Assembly (NCBI GenBank): GCA_024345305.1
Contig: BRON01000007.1
Location: forward strand, 558,001 to 622,000
Reading direction: 5' to 3'
DNA from: Mrakia gelida
Taxonomy: Eukaryota; Basidiomycota; Tremellomycetes; Cystofilobasidiales; Mrakiaceae
Length of the DNA: 64,000 bases
Position numbers and translations under genes: made by a program. The notes below the pieces were generated by a model. That model searched no databases. It worked only from the letters and a program-made list of their open reading frames with translations, and was not told the origin of the DNA. How positions within the stretch are numbered: position 1 is the stretch's first letter; every line of letters begins with the position of its first letter. Below, one piece after another: positions 12,101 through 23,936 of the stretch.

Positions 12101-13133
12101 CTCGAAGTACTGACCTGTCCGTAAGAGAGGATACAGCCCATCCCTCCTCCAAAGACCGTCTCGAGCATCTTGGGCTCCGTGACGAGACATCGATAAACGT
12201 CCTCGTCCTTGTCATCTGGCCCGAACGAGAGATCTGCTGAAAAGGCTGAGAAAAAGAAGAGGCAAAAGTTCAGCCTGATGCCGAGATTTGAGGCTCAGAT
12301 CAACTCACCCTTGTGCTCGACTGAAGGACCGTTCCACTTCATCAAGCGAAGCGAGGGAAGGAAGGAGCGAGCTCAACATCAGGTCAGCTTCGCCCTTTCT
12401 TCTCTCTACCTCTCCTCCCCTCCCTCCATGTCACCGACCCCAGTTGATGCGAGACTACTCACCTTCATAGCCTCCGTATGAATGATCATCAGCGGATTCA
12501 CAGCGTCCACACCTCTTGGGACTTGTTTCTGATGCTCGAGGCCAGCAGCTTCGACCTCCCTCTCCAAGAACGGGCGAGTCCGAAGAGCGACGACAACTTG
12601 AGGAGGAGGGGAAGGGAGAGAGAGAAGGCGGGGTTGGGGACGTTTCCAGGGTTCGATGGCCATCTTGGGAGTTCGAAGATGGGGAGGGAGTTGATGGTTG
12701 GTGAAAGAAGAGAAGAGGGGAACGAGGCTGATTTCGTGAGGGGTGAGGGAGGAGCCCGCGTGGGTCGACGAAGAGGAGTGTCGAGAGATCTCGTTTGCAC
12801 TCAAGCGAGGTGAGGGAGGATGGGATCTCGCAGCAGAAGCTTGGGCTAGAGAAGAAGAGAGGAAAGTGGGAAGCGAGAGGGAGGGGAGAGGGAAGGAACC
12901 GCGGGAGGGAAAGGTGGAAGCGAGAGAGAGGTCAGCTCTGTTGTTCGGAGATGCAGGGGCAAAGCAAGCTCACGAGATGGTAGCACTGGGCTCAGAGCAT
13001 CTATATGATGTGCGGTATGGATGCTGAGAAAGTCCTGAGGAAGGGAGACGTGGTTGATGGCCAAGGAGATCGGAGGACGAATTTGGTGAGCTCGCTCGTC
13101 TCGCCTCTCGTTTCCATCTCCCAGTCCTTCCAT
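9153..13133 (-). CDS. Kinesin-like motor protein with duplicated tail domain
   Basis: A kinesin split into about 20 exons. The N-terminal exon (ATG at 13133) encodes ISLAINHVSLPQDFLSIHTA. A phase-1 intron leads to the exon carrying the first motor strand VVVALRTRPFLERE. The motor then shows the P-loop YGQTSSGKTYT, switch I NDESSRSH, switch II FVDLAGSERA, INKSLSNLK and VPYRSNKLT, so nucleotide-binding residues are intact. The order and the spacing resemble kinesin-13-type motors more than conventional kinesin; this is an impression, not a classification. After the motor come two diverged copies of a module of about 90 residues (SW-N-Q, DW--K-S-K-D, then LW--xxD) and a charged coiled-coil end (EEEKAARTLKYKLEREALRR). 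One exon is only 18 nt (10926-10943). An internal ATG at 12663 is an alternative start. Confidence 0.82.
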
Positions 13134-13262
13134 TTCCCGTGAGAAAGCAAGGCCAGGGAGAAAAACAGAGACTGATAAAGAGTAGAGAGCATGTTATTGA
13201 GAAGTTCGAAGAAAAAAGCGACGAGAAATCAAAACAAGCGCGTCCTCCCTGCCCTCCCTGCT

Positions 13263-14087
13263 TCACCCACGACGCCCAAACGTCTTCGGATCCCCGATCT
13301 TAACCGTGAAGAACTCCGGACCCTTCCCTCCAAATCCGTGAACGAGAAGAGCATCCAACACCTCCTTCCTTCTCTGTTCAACAACGACTCGAAGGTGTTG
13401 AAGGGAGGGAAGAAGAGCAAGCGCGAAGGAGACGGCATCGACTCCGTTTTGAGCTGAGGACGTCCATTGGCTGAACTCGAGAACGATGGTTCCCGATAAG
13501 ATCCCAGCCAAGAAGGAAGTTCTGCCCGACTCGGCCAGGTTTCGAGGAGCGTAGCCAGCGAGGAGACCGAGAGTGATACCTTCGAGTCTCGTCCATCCCT
13601 CGACTTTGCTCAGAGCGGTGATCATGTCTCGTGCAATCCAAAAACTACCGGGGAAGAGAGAAACCTGCTTTGGGTTCAAGCACTCCAAGAGGGGAACGAG
13701 GAGTCCGAGCTTCCCGTCGTAACTGAGTCGAAGACGTTCGATTTGGAGGGGTTGGACGTCCCTCCCTCTGAGGGATCTCGGGAGGAGGAACTTGTTGGAT
13801 CGCTTATCGGTGGAGTTGATGCTGATGGTGAGGTTCCTGATCATCTCCCAATGCTTCTTTCTCGCTTCGGTGTGTTCGGTAGCGGAGATGGACCCGGAGG
13901 GGATGAGGGATCCAGGGAGGAAGAAGTCGTCGAGGTGGGTCCAGGATCGAAGCTCGACTCTGAGGTAGAGGATCTTGATCGCGATGGCGTGGAGGCGCTG
14001 AGAGACTTGAGCGACGGTGGCGAGGCGTTTTCGAGGGAGGTAGGAGAGGATTTGGGTTTGAAGTTCGACGGGGATGGAGGAGAGCAT
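13263..14087 (-). CDS. F-box-like protein (F-box gene 2)
   Basis: A single-exon reading frame of 274 codons. It opens with a short F-box (MLSSIPVELQTQILSYLPRK then LATVAQVSQRLHAIAIKILY), followed by loosely leucine-rich sequence (LRLSYDGKLGLLVPLLECL, LALLPSLQHLRVVVEQRR) and a short end DPKTFGRRG. It is intron-free, unlike almost every other gene here. It stops 129 bp from the kinesin start on the same strand. Probably an SCF substrate adaptor, but it is short, and a missed 3' exon cannot be excluded. Confidence 0.65.
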   Translation of the reverse strand: MLSSIPVELQTQILSYLPRKRLATVAQVSQRLHAIAIKILYLRVELRSWTHLDDFFLPGSLIPSGSISATEHTEARKKHWEMIRNLTISINSTDKRSNKFLLPRSLRGRDVQPLQIERLRLSYDGKLGLLVPLLECLNPKQVSLFPGSFWIARDMITALSKVEGWTRLEGITLGLLAGYAPRNLAESGRTSFLAGILSGTIVLEFSQWTSSAQNGVDAVSFALALLPSLQHLRVVVEQRRKEVLDALLVHGFGGKGPEFFTVKIGDPKTFGRRG

Positions 14088-14576
14088 GGCGATGAGAGGA
14101 GGGAGGAGAGGAGGAGCTGGAGAGAGGAGAGAGGAAAGAGCGAGCTTGGAGTCAGCTCCTCTCGTTCGTGCCGAGTCTCATAGCCGACTTGACGGGATCT
14201 CAGTGAGGAAGGAGTACTCACTATGCGACTAGTACGACAGGGATCGAAGAGCGAAAGGAGGGGAGGCGAGAGCGAGGGTCAAGCGTCGAGTGAGCTGGAG
14301 GGAGGAGGAACGAGAGGGAGTGAGCTTCTGGCGACCTTCTGGTCTCCATCAAGCTCCGGAGAATAATTCTTTGGGACTGGTATACTCACTAGTATGCTAA
14401 CTTGCTACCTAGGGAGTCGAGAGCGCGAAAGGACAGGCGAGAAAAGAAGGATGATGACCGTCACGGACGAAGGAAGGGAGGCCGAAGCTCAACGTTTCGA
14501 CTTGGACGCATCTCGCCTTCCTCCTTCTTCCTCTTCCCCAACACTCATTCAACGACTCTACAGACTTCATTTCAAC
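14088..14576. other. Divergent promoter region between F-box gene 2 and MATH-BTB gene
   Basis: Both neighbours start from this stretch. An AG acceptor in CTCTACAG lies just before the ATG of the plus-strand gene (near 14562), which suggests a 5' UTR intron there. No coding exon was recognised. Confidence 0.5.
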
Positions 14577-17500
14577 ATGGCGAACAACGGCCAGCAACCC
14601 ACTTCGACATCAGCAGCCATCCCGTCCGGTCCAGGATACCAACAGAACGCTTCGTCGTCGTCAACAGGAGGAGGAGGACCGTCTACGGGAGGAGGAGCAG
14701 AGTTCAAGGAGTTTGGCACAACGTGAGCTTTGTTCCTTGCTCTCTGTACGTTTAGGTGGATGCAGGGACCTGTATCGACGCCATAGATCTCGGTTGAGGC
14801 GGGCGAGGAAGCAGGGAAAGGAGGGAGGGAAGGAAGGGTCGAGCTCACCTGACGAGCCAGGGAGGGGGACCCTTCGAGCTCTCACCCGTCTGAAGTCTCT
14901 TTCTTTTCGAGTTCAAGAAGCTCACCGTACGCCTCTCATTCCTTACAGAACCCTCGAGTGGAAGATGAACAACCTGAAAGCATTGTTTGAGGGAAGGTGA
15001 GCTTCTCGCCTCCCTTCCCCATCGGTTCCCGCCGGCCTCTCACCCTTTCTCCCTCTCCCTTCATTCTTCCTTCCACCTTCACAGCCGAGGAGAATCTAAG
15101 TCGAGAGTCGTCAAGTCGGTTCTCTTCGGTGGAGCGAAATGTACGTCTCGATTCTAATCGATCGGTTCGTGTCCGAGGTCCACCTCCGCTTTCCTCCCTC
15201 TCACGCGCTCGTCCCTTTCCTTTTCGCGTTTTTCGGTCGCGTCTCTCAGGGCAGATCCTCTTCTACCCAAACGCTGGAGGATCAGCGAACGAGTACTGTT
15301 CTCTATACCTCTCGTGCGAGCCGTCACCAGACGAGTTTGAGGATCCTCCCGGCCTCGTTCCCCTCACGTCGCCGCTCTCCCACCATCACTCCTCGTCCAG
15401 CTCTGCGTTAGTCCAGCTTATCTCTCTCTTATATCTGTCACTTCACTCTGACATTCGTCGAAACGTCCTCTTCCAGTTCGGCAACGATCGCGAACACTGG
15501 CACCTTTGGACGCTGGTCGAGGGAGGGCATGTTTCAATTTCGCTTCGAGGTCAAGGGATCTGACGGGAAGATGATCTGTGTCAAGGAAGCAGCCAATCAT
15601 GTGAGTCGCTTGAGACGAATGATGATCGATCGATAAGGAACGAGGCGTCCCTAAGAGGAGAGGCGACGCTGACTGCTCGACGCGTCTCCCGTTTGCTCTT
15701 CTTTCGCTCTCCTCCAGACCTTCGCGAGCAAGACGCAGAACTGGGGGTGGGCCCAGTACGCGAAGCGGGACACGGTATTCTTCAGCAACCCCATCACTCG
15801 ATCAGCTGATTACTTCAACGGTCGGTTCCCTTCTTCGCTTCGCTTCACTCGTGTCGTCTCGCCTTCGCTGAACCGTCTCGTTCTTTTCGTTCAGTCGTCT
15901 GTTCGATCTGGGCCGTCCCGACTCCTCCTGCTCCTCCTGAGACGATACCCAAGGAGATCGTTCCGAAGACCTTGCTTCACGTGAGCTTCTCACTTCCTCG
16001 ACTCCCTCGACTCAAAGGCTGACCGACCGTCTCGTTCCGATTCTCGTTTCGACAGTCCGTCGGAATGCTGCTCGACGACCAGACCTACAGTGACGTTCGT
16101 CCCTCTTGTTCTCTCTCTTCTCCTCCTCTTTAAGCTTACCGAGCTCTCGTTTCCAGGTCGAGTTCATCATCGCTCGGAAAGGGAAACGCAAGGAGCGAAG
16201 GATTTGGGCGAACAAGACGCTGATCGGACGAGCCGAGGTACGTTTTCTGCGCCCAACTTTCTCGCTTCAGCTCTGTTTCTGACTCCTCCACTTCTTTCGC
16301 CCGATTCAGTACTTCTCGACCATGCTGTCCTCCGGGTTCGCTGAGGACTACAACCAGTCGGAAGACGAAGGAGTCTCGGAAGTGAGTCGACCGCTTTGTT
16401 CAGCCTTCCCATACGCCTTCTCTGACTACGCTCTTACCTTTCTTCCGTCGCTCTCAGTCCGGAATCTCTCGTCGCTCGTCCATCTACCAACCTGACCTCG
16501 AGGATTCCGACTCTGAGTCGGAGCATCATCATCCCTCTTCGCCCTCTCCTTCCTCTTCCGACGACGATGAGAGCGAATCGGAAAGATCCACCTCCTCTGC
16601 TGCTCACTCAGACGGGGATGCAGCTGGACATGGCGTGGAGGAGACCTTCGTTGGAGGAGCTGGGGAAGGCTTCGACGCGGAGGAGCCGAGAGCAGACGCG
16701 AGGAGAACCGTTGCTGCATCAGTCGCGTCGCCGTCGCTTGCTCCCGAGTCTGGAAGTCGAGCAACCACACCCAGAGCTCTGGATGTGAGTCTGCCGACGG
16801 AGGGACCGGGAGAGGAGGCAGAGGAGCAGATCCACGGAGAGGTGAAAGGTGGGAGCGGCGAGGAGGAGGGTGGGAAGAGGAAGACTTCTAGGTCGGCGAA
16901 GGGAGGAGCAGCGGACGGGAAGGGTAGAGAGGAGGCTACTGGCTCGGGTGGAGTGACGAAGGAGGAGAGGCTGGGACCTCGAAAGACGAGGGTCGTGATT
17001 AAGGTGCGTTTCGCTTCGATCGATCTCGCTCTTTTCGTTCGCGACAGGTACTGACGATCCCTTCCCCACGTTTTTATCGACGACCTAGGACGCTGCCTAC
17101 CCTACCTTCTTCGCTCTCCTCTACTACGTTCGTACAGCACTTTCCCCTTCGTCTCTTTCGCGACTCTCTTGCACCTCTCTCTCGTCGCCTTCCACGCTGA
17201 TCTCAGCTCTTCTTCTCTCGTCTCCTTCGCAGCTCTACACCGACCACATCACCTTCGCCCCTCTCACATCATCCTTCGTCAACCCTTCGAATCCCAACTC
17301 CCACTCCTCTCCCGGTCGAGCTCGAGAAGCCTGGATCGTCAACTGGATGCGCCTTCGTCCAGGTCGACCGCGTCCTGCCTCGGCCAAGAGCGTCTTCGTC
17401 CTCGCCGACAAGATGGGACTGAATGATCTCAAGGCTCGAGCGTTCCAACGTGAGTCATCTTTCGAGCCAGCGGCAAGACGCGCCCGAGGAGGACGGTTCG

Positions 17501-18006
17501 GATCGGTCGCGTCGAGTTCTCGGGATCGAGTTCTGACTTCGCCTCTTTTCCCTTGCTGCGATGTACGCAGACATCGTCGCTGGACTCACCGTCACCAACA
17601 TCCCCTACGAGGCATTCTCTGCGTTCTCAGCAGCTTTCGACGAGGTCAGGTCCGTCGAGGTCGAGTTCTTCTTGAAGGTCCGTCGTTCATTTTCCTCTCC
17701 GTCCTTCCCTCTCTTTCCTTCTCTTCTCGATACGAATTCTGACCCACCTCTGACTTCTCCGCTCTAGAACTGGAACGAGATCAAGCGTACCGACGGTATG
17801 AAGGACGTCTGGAAGCAGGTTCGAGGAGGACGACACCGAGGATTCGAGGAAGGTCAGTTTCATCGTCTCGCCCTCTCACTGCTCGTCCGACTTTTCTCAC
17901 TGACCGAAATCCTCCTTCGTCCCATTCAGTCTGGCCGCTCGTCATCTCTCAGCTCGAGTTCGTCGCGTTGGGAGGAGGAGGAGAGAGCTCGCAACCCCCG
18001 ATCTGA
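14577..18006 (+). CDS. MATH-BTB domain protein, probable CUL3 adaptor
   Basis: Start at ATG 14577 (MANNGQQPTS), followed by a Ser/Gly-rich leader. A MATH (TRAF-like) domain spans FKEFGTTLEWKMNN, KSVLFGGAKWQILFYPNAGG, YCSLYLSC and FQFRFEVKGSDGK, ending near DYFNVVCSIWAV. The BTB/POZ domain begins LLDDQTYSDVEFIIA and has EYFSTMLSSGFAEDY. About 200 residues of Ser/Glu/Gly-rich sequence (about 16355-16980) then interrupt it before it resumes at VVIKDAAYPTFFALLYYLYTD. A helical BACK-like end follows (VFVLADKMGLNDLKARAF), ending SQPPI and TGA. MATH plus BTB is the architecture of SPOP-type substrate receptors for CUL3 ubiquitin ligases. About a dozen exons. Confidence 0.82.
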
Positions 18007-18298
18007 TCTCTCGCGCGTCTGTCGACTTCCCCTGCTTCGCTATGTTTTTGCACGATTTTCAATTTTCACGACCTCTGAATCATATATCTATACCATCCTC
18101 GTCTTGCTCTCAGACGGCCACCCTTCTACGAAAACATCGACTCCTCGACCAGGAGAAAAAACAGCTGCCTCTTCGCCTCATTCGCTCTCCTCCATCTTCA
18201 CCTCCCAACCCCGACCGTCCCTCCATGTTCGTCCCCTCTCCCTCCCCTTCCTTCTTCCCCTCTCTCTCTCGCTGACCTCCTTCTTCTCTCTCCACAGC

Positions 18299-19222
18299 AT
18301 GCGACCCTCCGCCATCACCCAGATGCGACCCACCGTCCAGGCGCTGATGCGACCTACTCCCCTCGCCATGATGCGACCTACCTCCCTCCTCCTCACGGCC
18401 TCCAAGCCTCCTCCCACCAACGCCGCCTACTACTACGCTGGACGAGGACCCAACCACCCCCAGCCTTGGCCTCCTTTCGTCTGGATGCTCGGATGGACTG
18501 GAATCAGGGTCTACCCTACCATGGTCAGTCTTCAAACGAACGAAGGAAGGAGAAAGAGGAGGAGACAGAGCTGACTCCTCCCTTCCCCCTTCCCTCCTGC
18601 GCCCTCGCCTTCCCCTTTGCATGCTCGAATGTAGATGTGGCCTCTTTACGACAAGCTCGTCTACGCCGTCATCCTTGTCGGATGGGGAGTCTGGGAGCTC
18701 CAGGACTTCTTGATCGAGCGTACGTCTCTCCTACTCTCTCGTTCTCCCTTCCTCCCCTTCCTCTCCCTCCCTTCATGCTCTCTCTCTCCCCATCCCATCT
18801 CCTTTCCAAACTGACCCTCCCTCCTTCCTTTCGTTTTTACAGAGCCCAAGTTCAGGAACTCGGTAAGCATACACGGCCTTCCCTCCCCTCTCCTTTCCTT
18901 TGAGCTTTGCCTCCTCCCTCGCTCTCCTTCCTCTCCTTCCTTCCCTTCCGTTCGGCTCACGTCCCGCCCAAACTAACATCTCCCATTCCGCTCTTTCCCT
19001 TCCCCTTCCCTCTTTCTTCACCACCTCCTCTCCACCATCACAGCCCGACAACCCTTACCGTTCGTCCTTCTTCTCGCCTCCCCTCCCCATCCTCGCTCTC
19101 TCCCAACCTCTCACCACGAGATCTTCCGAGCTGACTTCTCTCGTTCTCTCTTTCGCTTGTTACATACAGGAGAGTGGCAGGACGCCCGAGACGCCAAGTT
19201 GGCTGGAGTCGTCGCTCACTAA
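18299..19222 (+). CDS. Small mitochondrial-type single-pass membrane protein
   Basis: Five exons encode about 115 residues. The start is the first of four ATGs (18299, 18323, 18347, 18371), each opening an 8-residue repeat of the type MRPTxxxx. The resulting Arg-containing, acid-free leader resembles a mitochondrial presequence. Then come PPTNAAYYYAGRGP, PWPPFVWMLGW, one hydrophobic segment DKLVYAVILVGWGVWELQDF and a charged end PDNPYREWQDARDAKLAG. Size and layout fit a small respiratory-chain or inner-membrane subunit, but I do not recognise the family. Intron phases join cleanly. The base before the ATG follows a CCACAG acceptor, so there is probably a 5' UTR intron. Confidence 0.65.
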
Positions 19223-19588
19223 ATCGATCGTGGGAAGGAACAGACAGACTTGTATATAGTAGCAGCGAAGGAAAAGGTTGGGAGGACGAGGATGAGGATG
19301 TGACTTTCGGACGAACGAGAACGAAGGAGAGGAGATGGGCAAGACGAGAGTCGCTGGTGGTGGCTCGTTTTCTTCTGGCAGGAAAAGGGAGTAGAGTCGA
19401 GGGCAAGAAAGTACGTCCACGAAGGTCTACAGAGATCGAAGAGATGGAGATGGACCCACGAGATAGCAAGAGGAGAGATCGGCCGTACCGAAAGTCGTCC
19501 GAATCCAGAATCCGTCCAAGCTCGCTGTCGTTTCTCCTTCCTTTTGCTCCTGCAACGCTCAACCACTCGTTACAGAAAGAGAGTCGCC
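19223..19588. other. Intergenic between two plus-strand genes
   Basis: This holds the 3' UTR of the small membrane protein gene and the promoter of the SRP receptor gene. No coding exon was recognised. Confidence 0.5.
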
Positions 19589-22500
19589 ATGCTGGACCAC
19601 GTTTCTATATCTCACAAGAGTGCGTAAGCTCCCCATCTTGACTCCATACCAGCGACGAGCTTGAGCTCAACAGGCTCGCCAGCGCTGACCTCGCTCTCTC
19701 TCTCCTTCCCTCCCCCAACCTCACCTCACCTCGTCTCACCTCCCTCGCCCGTTGCCCCCTCTTCACCTCTTCACCCTCCCTCGTTCGCTCCCTCGCTTGC
19801 GCTCGGGTAGGCGGCATCATCCTCTGGTCCAAATCCTACACTCCCTCCGCAACGAACCTCGTCTCGTCCTCTTCGAACCCCGTCAACGCTCTCATCAAGG
19901 ATGTTCTCGTAGAAGGAAGGACCGGAGCTGGTGGAGGGGCAGCGGGCAGGGAGAGTTACGAAGCTGGAGGATGGAAGATGGAGTGGGTGTTGGCGAATGG
20001 GTTGGATTTGGTTTTTGTGGTGAGTCGCAATGGAAGAGAGGTTGGGCGGAGGTTGGGGAGGAGGTTGGGAAGCGTGCTGGAGCTGGAGGTGCATAGATCT
20101 CTCAAAGGGGAAGCATAGAGGGGAGCTAAAGGCGAAGAGACTCTAGCAGCAACACCCAGTCTCGTCGCTCAACTCCCTCCCCATCCCAAACGACTCACCA
20201 CCTCAACGAAACTCGTTCGAGCTCAACTTCCTTCCCTCCCTTGTCCCTTTCCCTTTACTCACCTCCTTCCTGCGTTTGCCAGGTCGCCTACCACCGCCTC
20301 CTCCACCTGCCTTACATCCCCACCCTCCTCGAAACAGTCAAATCCCTCTTCCTAACCCTCTACGAACCCTTCCTCATCGCCTTCGTCGGATCCCTCCGCG
20401 ACGGTTCCGCCTCAGGCCTTTCCTCAGCTCAGGACTGGGAGTTCGACAAGGTGCTGGAAGGATGGGACAAGGTGTTTGAGAAGGTTATTAAGAAGGCGGA
20501 GATGGAGGAACTTGGGGTGGGCAAGGTGAGTGATGAGAACACGCGTTTGGGGAAGGGGAGGGGTGGGGAGGGGAGGGTCGAGCTGACTCGCGTGTGCGTT
20601 TTGGACTTTGTAGACGAGGAAACCCTTCGGACGAAGACCAACCCCTATCCCCAAGGCTGCTTTGGACGCTGTGTTCGGAGGGGAGGAGCTGAGGAGGGAT
20701 TTGGTGATGCCTGCTGAGGAGGAGAAGCCTGTCGTTGTTGCGCCGAGCAGTGAGTCTCGCGTTCGACCTGCACTGGCGTTCGTTCGTTCGTTTGATCCTT
20801 TCTCGCGTCTGACCTCTCGCTCCCTTGTTCGCCCGTTCGCGTCGCTCACAGCTCCCAAAGGTCAATCCGCCGAAGAGATCGCCAAGAACGTCTCTGCTCT
20901 CAAGGCTCGTTTGAAGGCTGGTGGTGGATCGTCAGGAGGGAAGAAGAAGGGTTCGCTGCCTGGAAGTCCTTCGGGTGGATCTGAGTGAGTCATTTTTCTC
21001 GATTCCCTTTGGTTTAACGCGTTGAGTTGGGTGCTGGACTTTCTTTGCTCGACGCGTCGAATCGAATCGCAGGTCGAAGCTCAGAAGGCTCGAACTGACC
21101 CTTCGTCCCTCGCGTCCGTCCGTTCTCCTCGTTTCCTTCCATCAGATCCGACTCCCACTCCCCCTCCAAACGTTCTTCCAAACCTCCCGCCGCCTCCAAA
21201 GTCATGCGCAAATGGGGAGACTCCTCCTTCACCGAATCCGACATGGCAGCTCTCGATTTCTCTGCCCCACCTCCCCCAGCCTCCTCTTCCACCTCAACCA
21301 CCGCCGCTCCTTCTCTGACGCCCTCCCAAATCGCCGACCTCATCTCGAAGGACGCGATGGGTTCCCGAACCAAGGATGGTCTCTACGACGTTGCGGACCT
21401 GAACGGTGGAGGTGGGGTGCTAGAGGGAGGGGAGGAGGACGAGGAGGACGATATGATTGAGAAGGCGTTGGAGAAGAGTCGGTTGAGGAAGGAACGGGAG
21501 TTGCTGGGGGATGATATGGGTGCGGATGGAGCTGGGGAGGACGGAGAGGGAGGGGGTACGGGAGGGGTGGTGGGTGGGATGAGCAGTTGGTTCACGAGGT
21601 TGACGGGGGGGAAGGTTCTGACGAAGGGAGATCTCAAGCCGGTGCTGGAGGCCATGGAGAAGCATCTGATGAGTAAGAATGTCGCGAAGGGGATTGCGGA
21701 GAAGATGTGTGAAGGGGTCGAGAAGGCTTTGGTGGGGAGGAAGTTGGGTGGGTTTGGAAGTGAGTCCCGCGTCTCGTCTGGTCGCGTCGTTTCTCTCCCT
21801 CGTTCCTTCCTTCCTTTCGTTCGCGCCCGAACCTCGAAACTGACTTTCGTGTTCGTTTGTTTCGTTCACCAGGCGTCAAATCCGAAGTCCGAGCCTCCCT
21901 CTCCCAATCCATCACTCGGATCCTAACCCCCAAATCCTCCACCGACATCCTCCTTGAAATCAAACGCAAGAAAACCCAATCCCTCTCCCTCCTCTCCTCA
22001 ACCCTCACCTCCTCCTCCTCCCAAGCCAAAACAGACCCTTACAAAATGGTCTTCGTAGGCGTCAACGGAGTAGGGAAATCAACCAACCTCTCCAAAGTTT
22101 GCTTCTGGTTGCTGCAGAACGACTTGAGGGTGTTGATCGCCGCGTGCGATACGTTCAGGTCGGGAGCGGTGGAGCAATTGAGGGTGCATGTGAGGAATTT
22201 GGGGATGTTGGGGGAGGCGGAGGGGAAGGGTGGGAAGGGGGGAGAGACGAAGGTGGAGTTGTTTGAGAAGGGGTACGGGAAGGATTCGGCGGGGATTGCG
22301 AGGGAGGCGATTGCTTATGGTTAGTCGCGTCGTGAACTTCGTCTCTTCTCTTCCCTCTCTTCCCCTCACCTCTTCTTCCCTCCTCCCCTCCCCATCGACG
22401 CTCTCCTCATCCTCTTCCTCCTCCCCTCACTGACTCCCTCCCTCCCCTCTTCCCTTCTACTCCTCGCCTTAAACAGCCAAAGAAAAATCCTTCGACGTCG

Positions 22501-23086
22501 TCCTCATCGACACCGCCGGTCGAATGCAAGACAACGAACCCTTGATGCGGGCACTCTCCAAACTCGTCACCGTCAACACTCCGGACAAGATCGTCTTCGT
22601 CGGAGAAGCCCTCGTAGGGAACGAGGCTGTCGATCAACTCAGCAAGTTCGATAGGTCCCTGAGGGATTTCTCGAGTGCTACCCAGGGGGCGGAACAGAGA
22701 GGGATTGACGGGATGATCTTGACGAAGTTTGATACTATTGTGAGTTGTTGGCGCGGCTCGTCGTTTCGTCCATCTGCTCGCTTCTCTTCTCGAGCTCGCG
22801 GTCGCGGCTGACCCACTCTCTCCATTCCCCCCCACCCTTCACTCCCTCTTCTTACAGGACGACAAAGTAGGAGCAGCCCTCTCAATGACTTACGTGACAG
22901 GTCAACCGATCCTGTTCGTTGGGTGTGGTCAGGTTCGTTGTCGTTCTTCACCTCTCCTCCTTCGCGTCGCCCGAAACCTCAAACTGACCTCACCTTCGTT
23001 TTATGTGTTTTTGGCGGAACCAGACCTACACCGATCTTCGTCATCTTCGAGTGAATCATATCGTTGAGGCTCTGTTGAAGGATTAG
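19589..23086 (+). CDS. SRP101: Signal recognition particle receptor subunit alpha
   Basis: The GTPase subunit of the SRP receptor at the ER membrane, which docks SRP-ribosome complexes to the translocon. A tiny first exon ([10 protein letters not shown]) with a GTGCGT donor joins [13 protein letters not shown], the start of the SRX domain that binds the beta subunit. A charged linker follows, then the four-helix N domain and the GTPase. The GTPase has G1 [21 protein letters not shown]3 [13 protein letters not shown] and G4 TKFD, and it closes with [11 protein letters not shown] and [10 protein letters not shown]. It ends EALLKD and TAG. All SRP-type GTPase motifs are intact. About ten exons. 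Confidence 0.95.
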
Positions 23087-23936
23087 ATCTTGTCGTCTGT
23101 TTGCTTTTTGAGGTTGGGATCTGTGCGATGATGAACGAACGTTGTATCTTACGAACGAACGGGCGAGGAAGTCTTCGGTAAGGCGAGTGATGAGACTGCT
23201 GAAGAGGGAAGTCTACGTGAGGAAGAGAGGAGGGTTCGAGTTCCAGCTCGAGCTGCTGAGAGCTGAGTCGACGTCGCGTCGAAGGCGACCCGCCTTCGTT
23301 CTTCGGCTGAGCTCATTAACGATGACGATGAGAGGAGCACGTGGATGTAGTAGTAGACACGCACTTCAGAGGGCTCTTTCGAGGAGATCTTTACAGGTTA
23401 GAACCTCATGGCGATCGAAGCAAGACGAAAAGAAAGCGAACGCGTCTTCGGTCGAAATCCCTTGGTCCCTCCCACCCCTCTCTTCCTCCCTTGCACCGAC
23501 CCATCCCTCTAGCCATAAAGTCGTATGCGCCCCCATCTCGTTAATCTGGGGGTCATCGACCATGCTCCTCAAGAGCCGAGCTGAGAAGCGGAGCGAGAGG
23601 GTCGAGGACGTGACCGACCGAGACGTTGATTCGGCGAGGGTCCGTCTAGCATCCGAGGGAGGAGAACGACGTCGAGAGACCGGGGGACTTCTTGAAGATG
23701 GATGCGAGTCGACCTGGCTGAAAAAAAGAGAGGTGAAGGAAAAGAAGAAAGGAAGGAGAGGGAACCGCGTGTCAGTGTGAAGTCGGTCGTTCGACTCCCC
23801 TCCTTCTCCCCAAAAGAGTTCGAGGTTTCTCAAACTTCTCCCAGCTCTCCTTCGACTTGATGGGAGCACGACGAAAGCGTTCAAGAACGAGATCGGAGTG
23901 AGGGAGGAGGTGCAGCTCACCTTCGCGTTCGTCTCC
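23087..23936. other. Intergenic, convergent 3' ends (850 bp)
   Basis: This lies between SRP101 (+) and DPH4 (-). Long open frames exist on both strands but are Arg/Ser-rich and have no splice context or recognisable motif. A GTGAGC donor lies 17 nt past the DPH4 stop, so part of this may be spliced DPH4 3' UTR. Confidence 0.5.

Noticed and set aside
12663..12804. Kinesin start at an internal ATG (12663)
   Set aside because: A phase-compatible upstream exon with ATG at 13133 and a good GTGAGC intron extends the same frame, so the longer start is preferred. The internal start is kept only as an alternative.
23142..23780. Possible 212-codon plus-strand gene between SRP101 and DPH4
   Set aside because: Arg/Glu-rich, no motif, no splice context, and it lies in the expected 3' UTR region.
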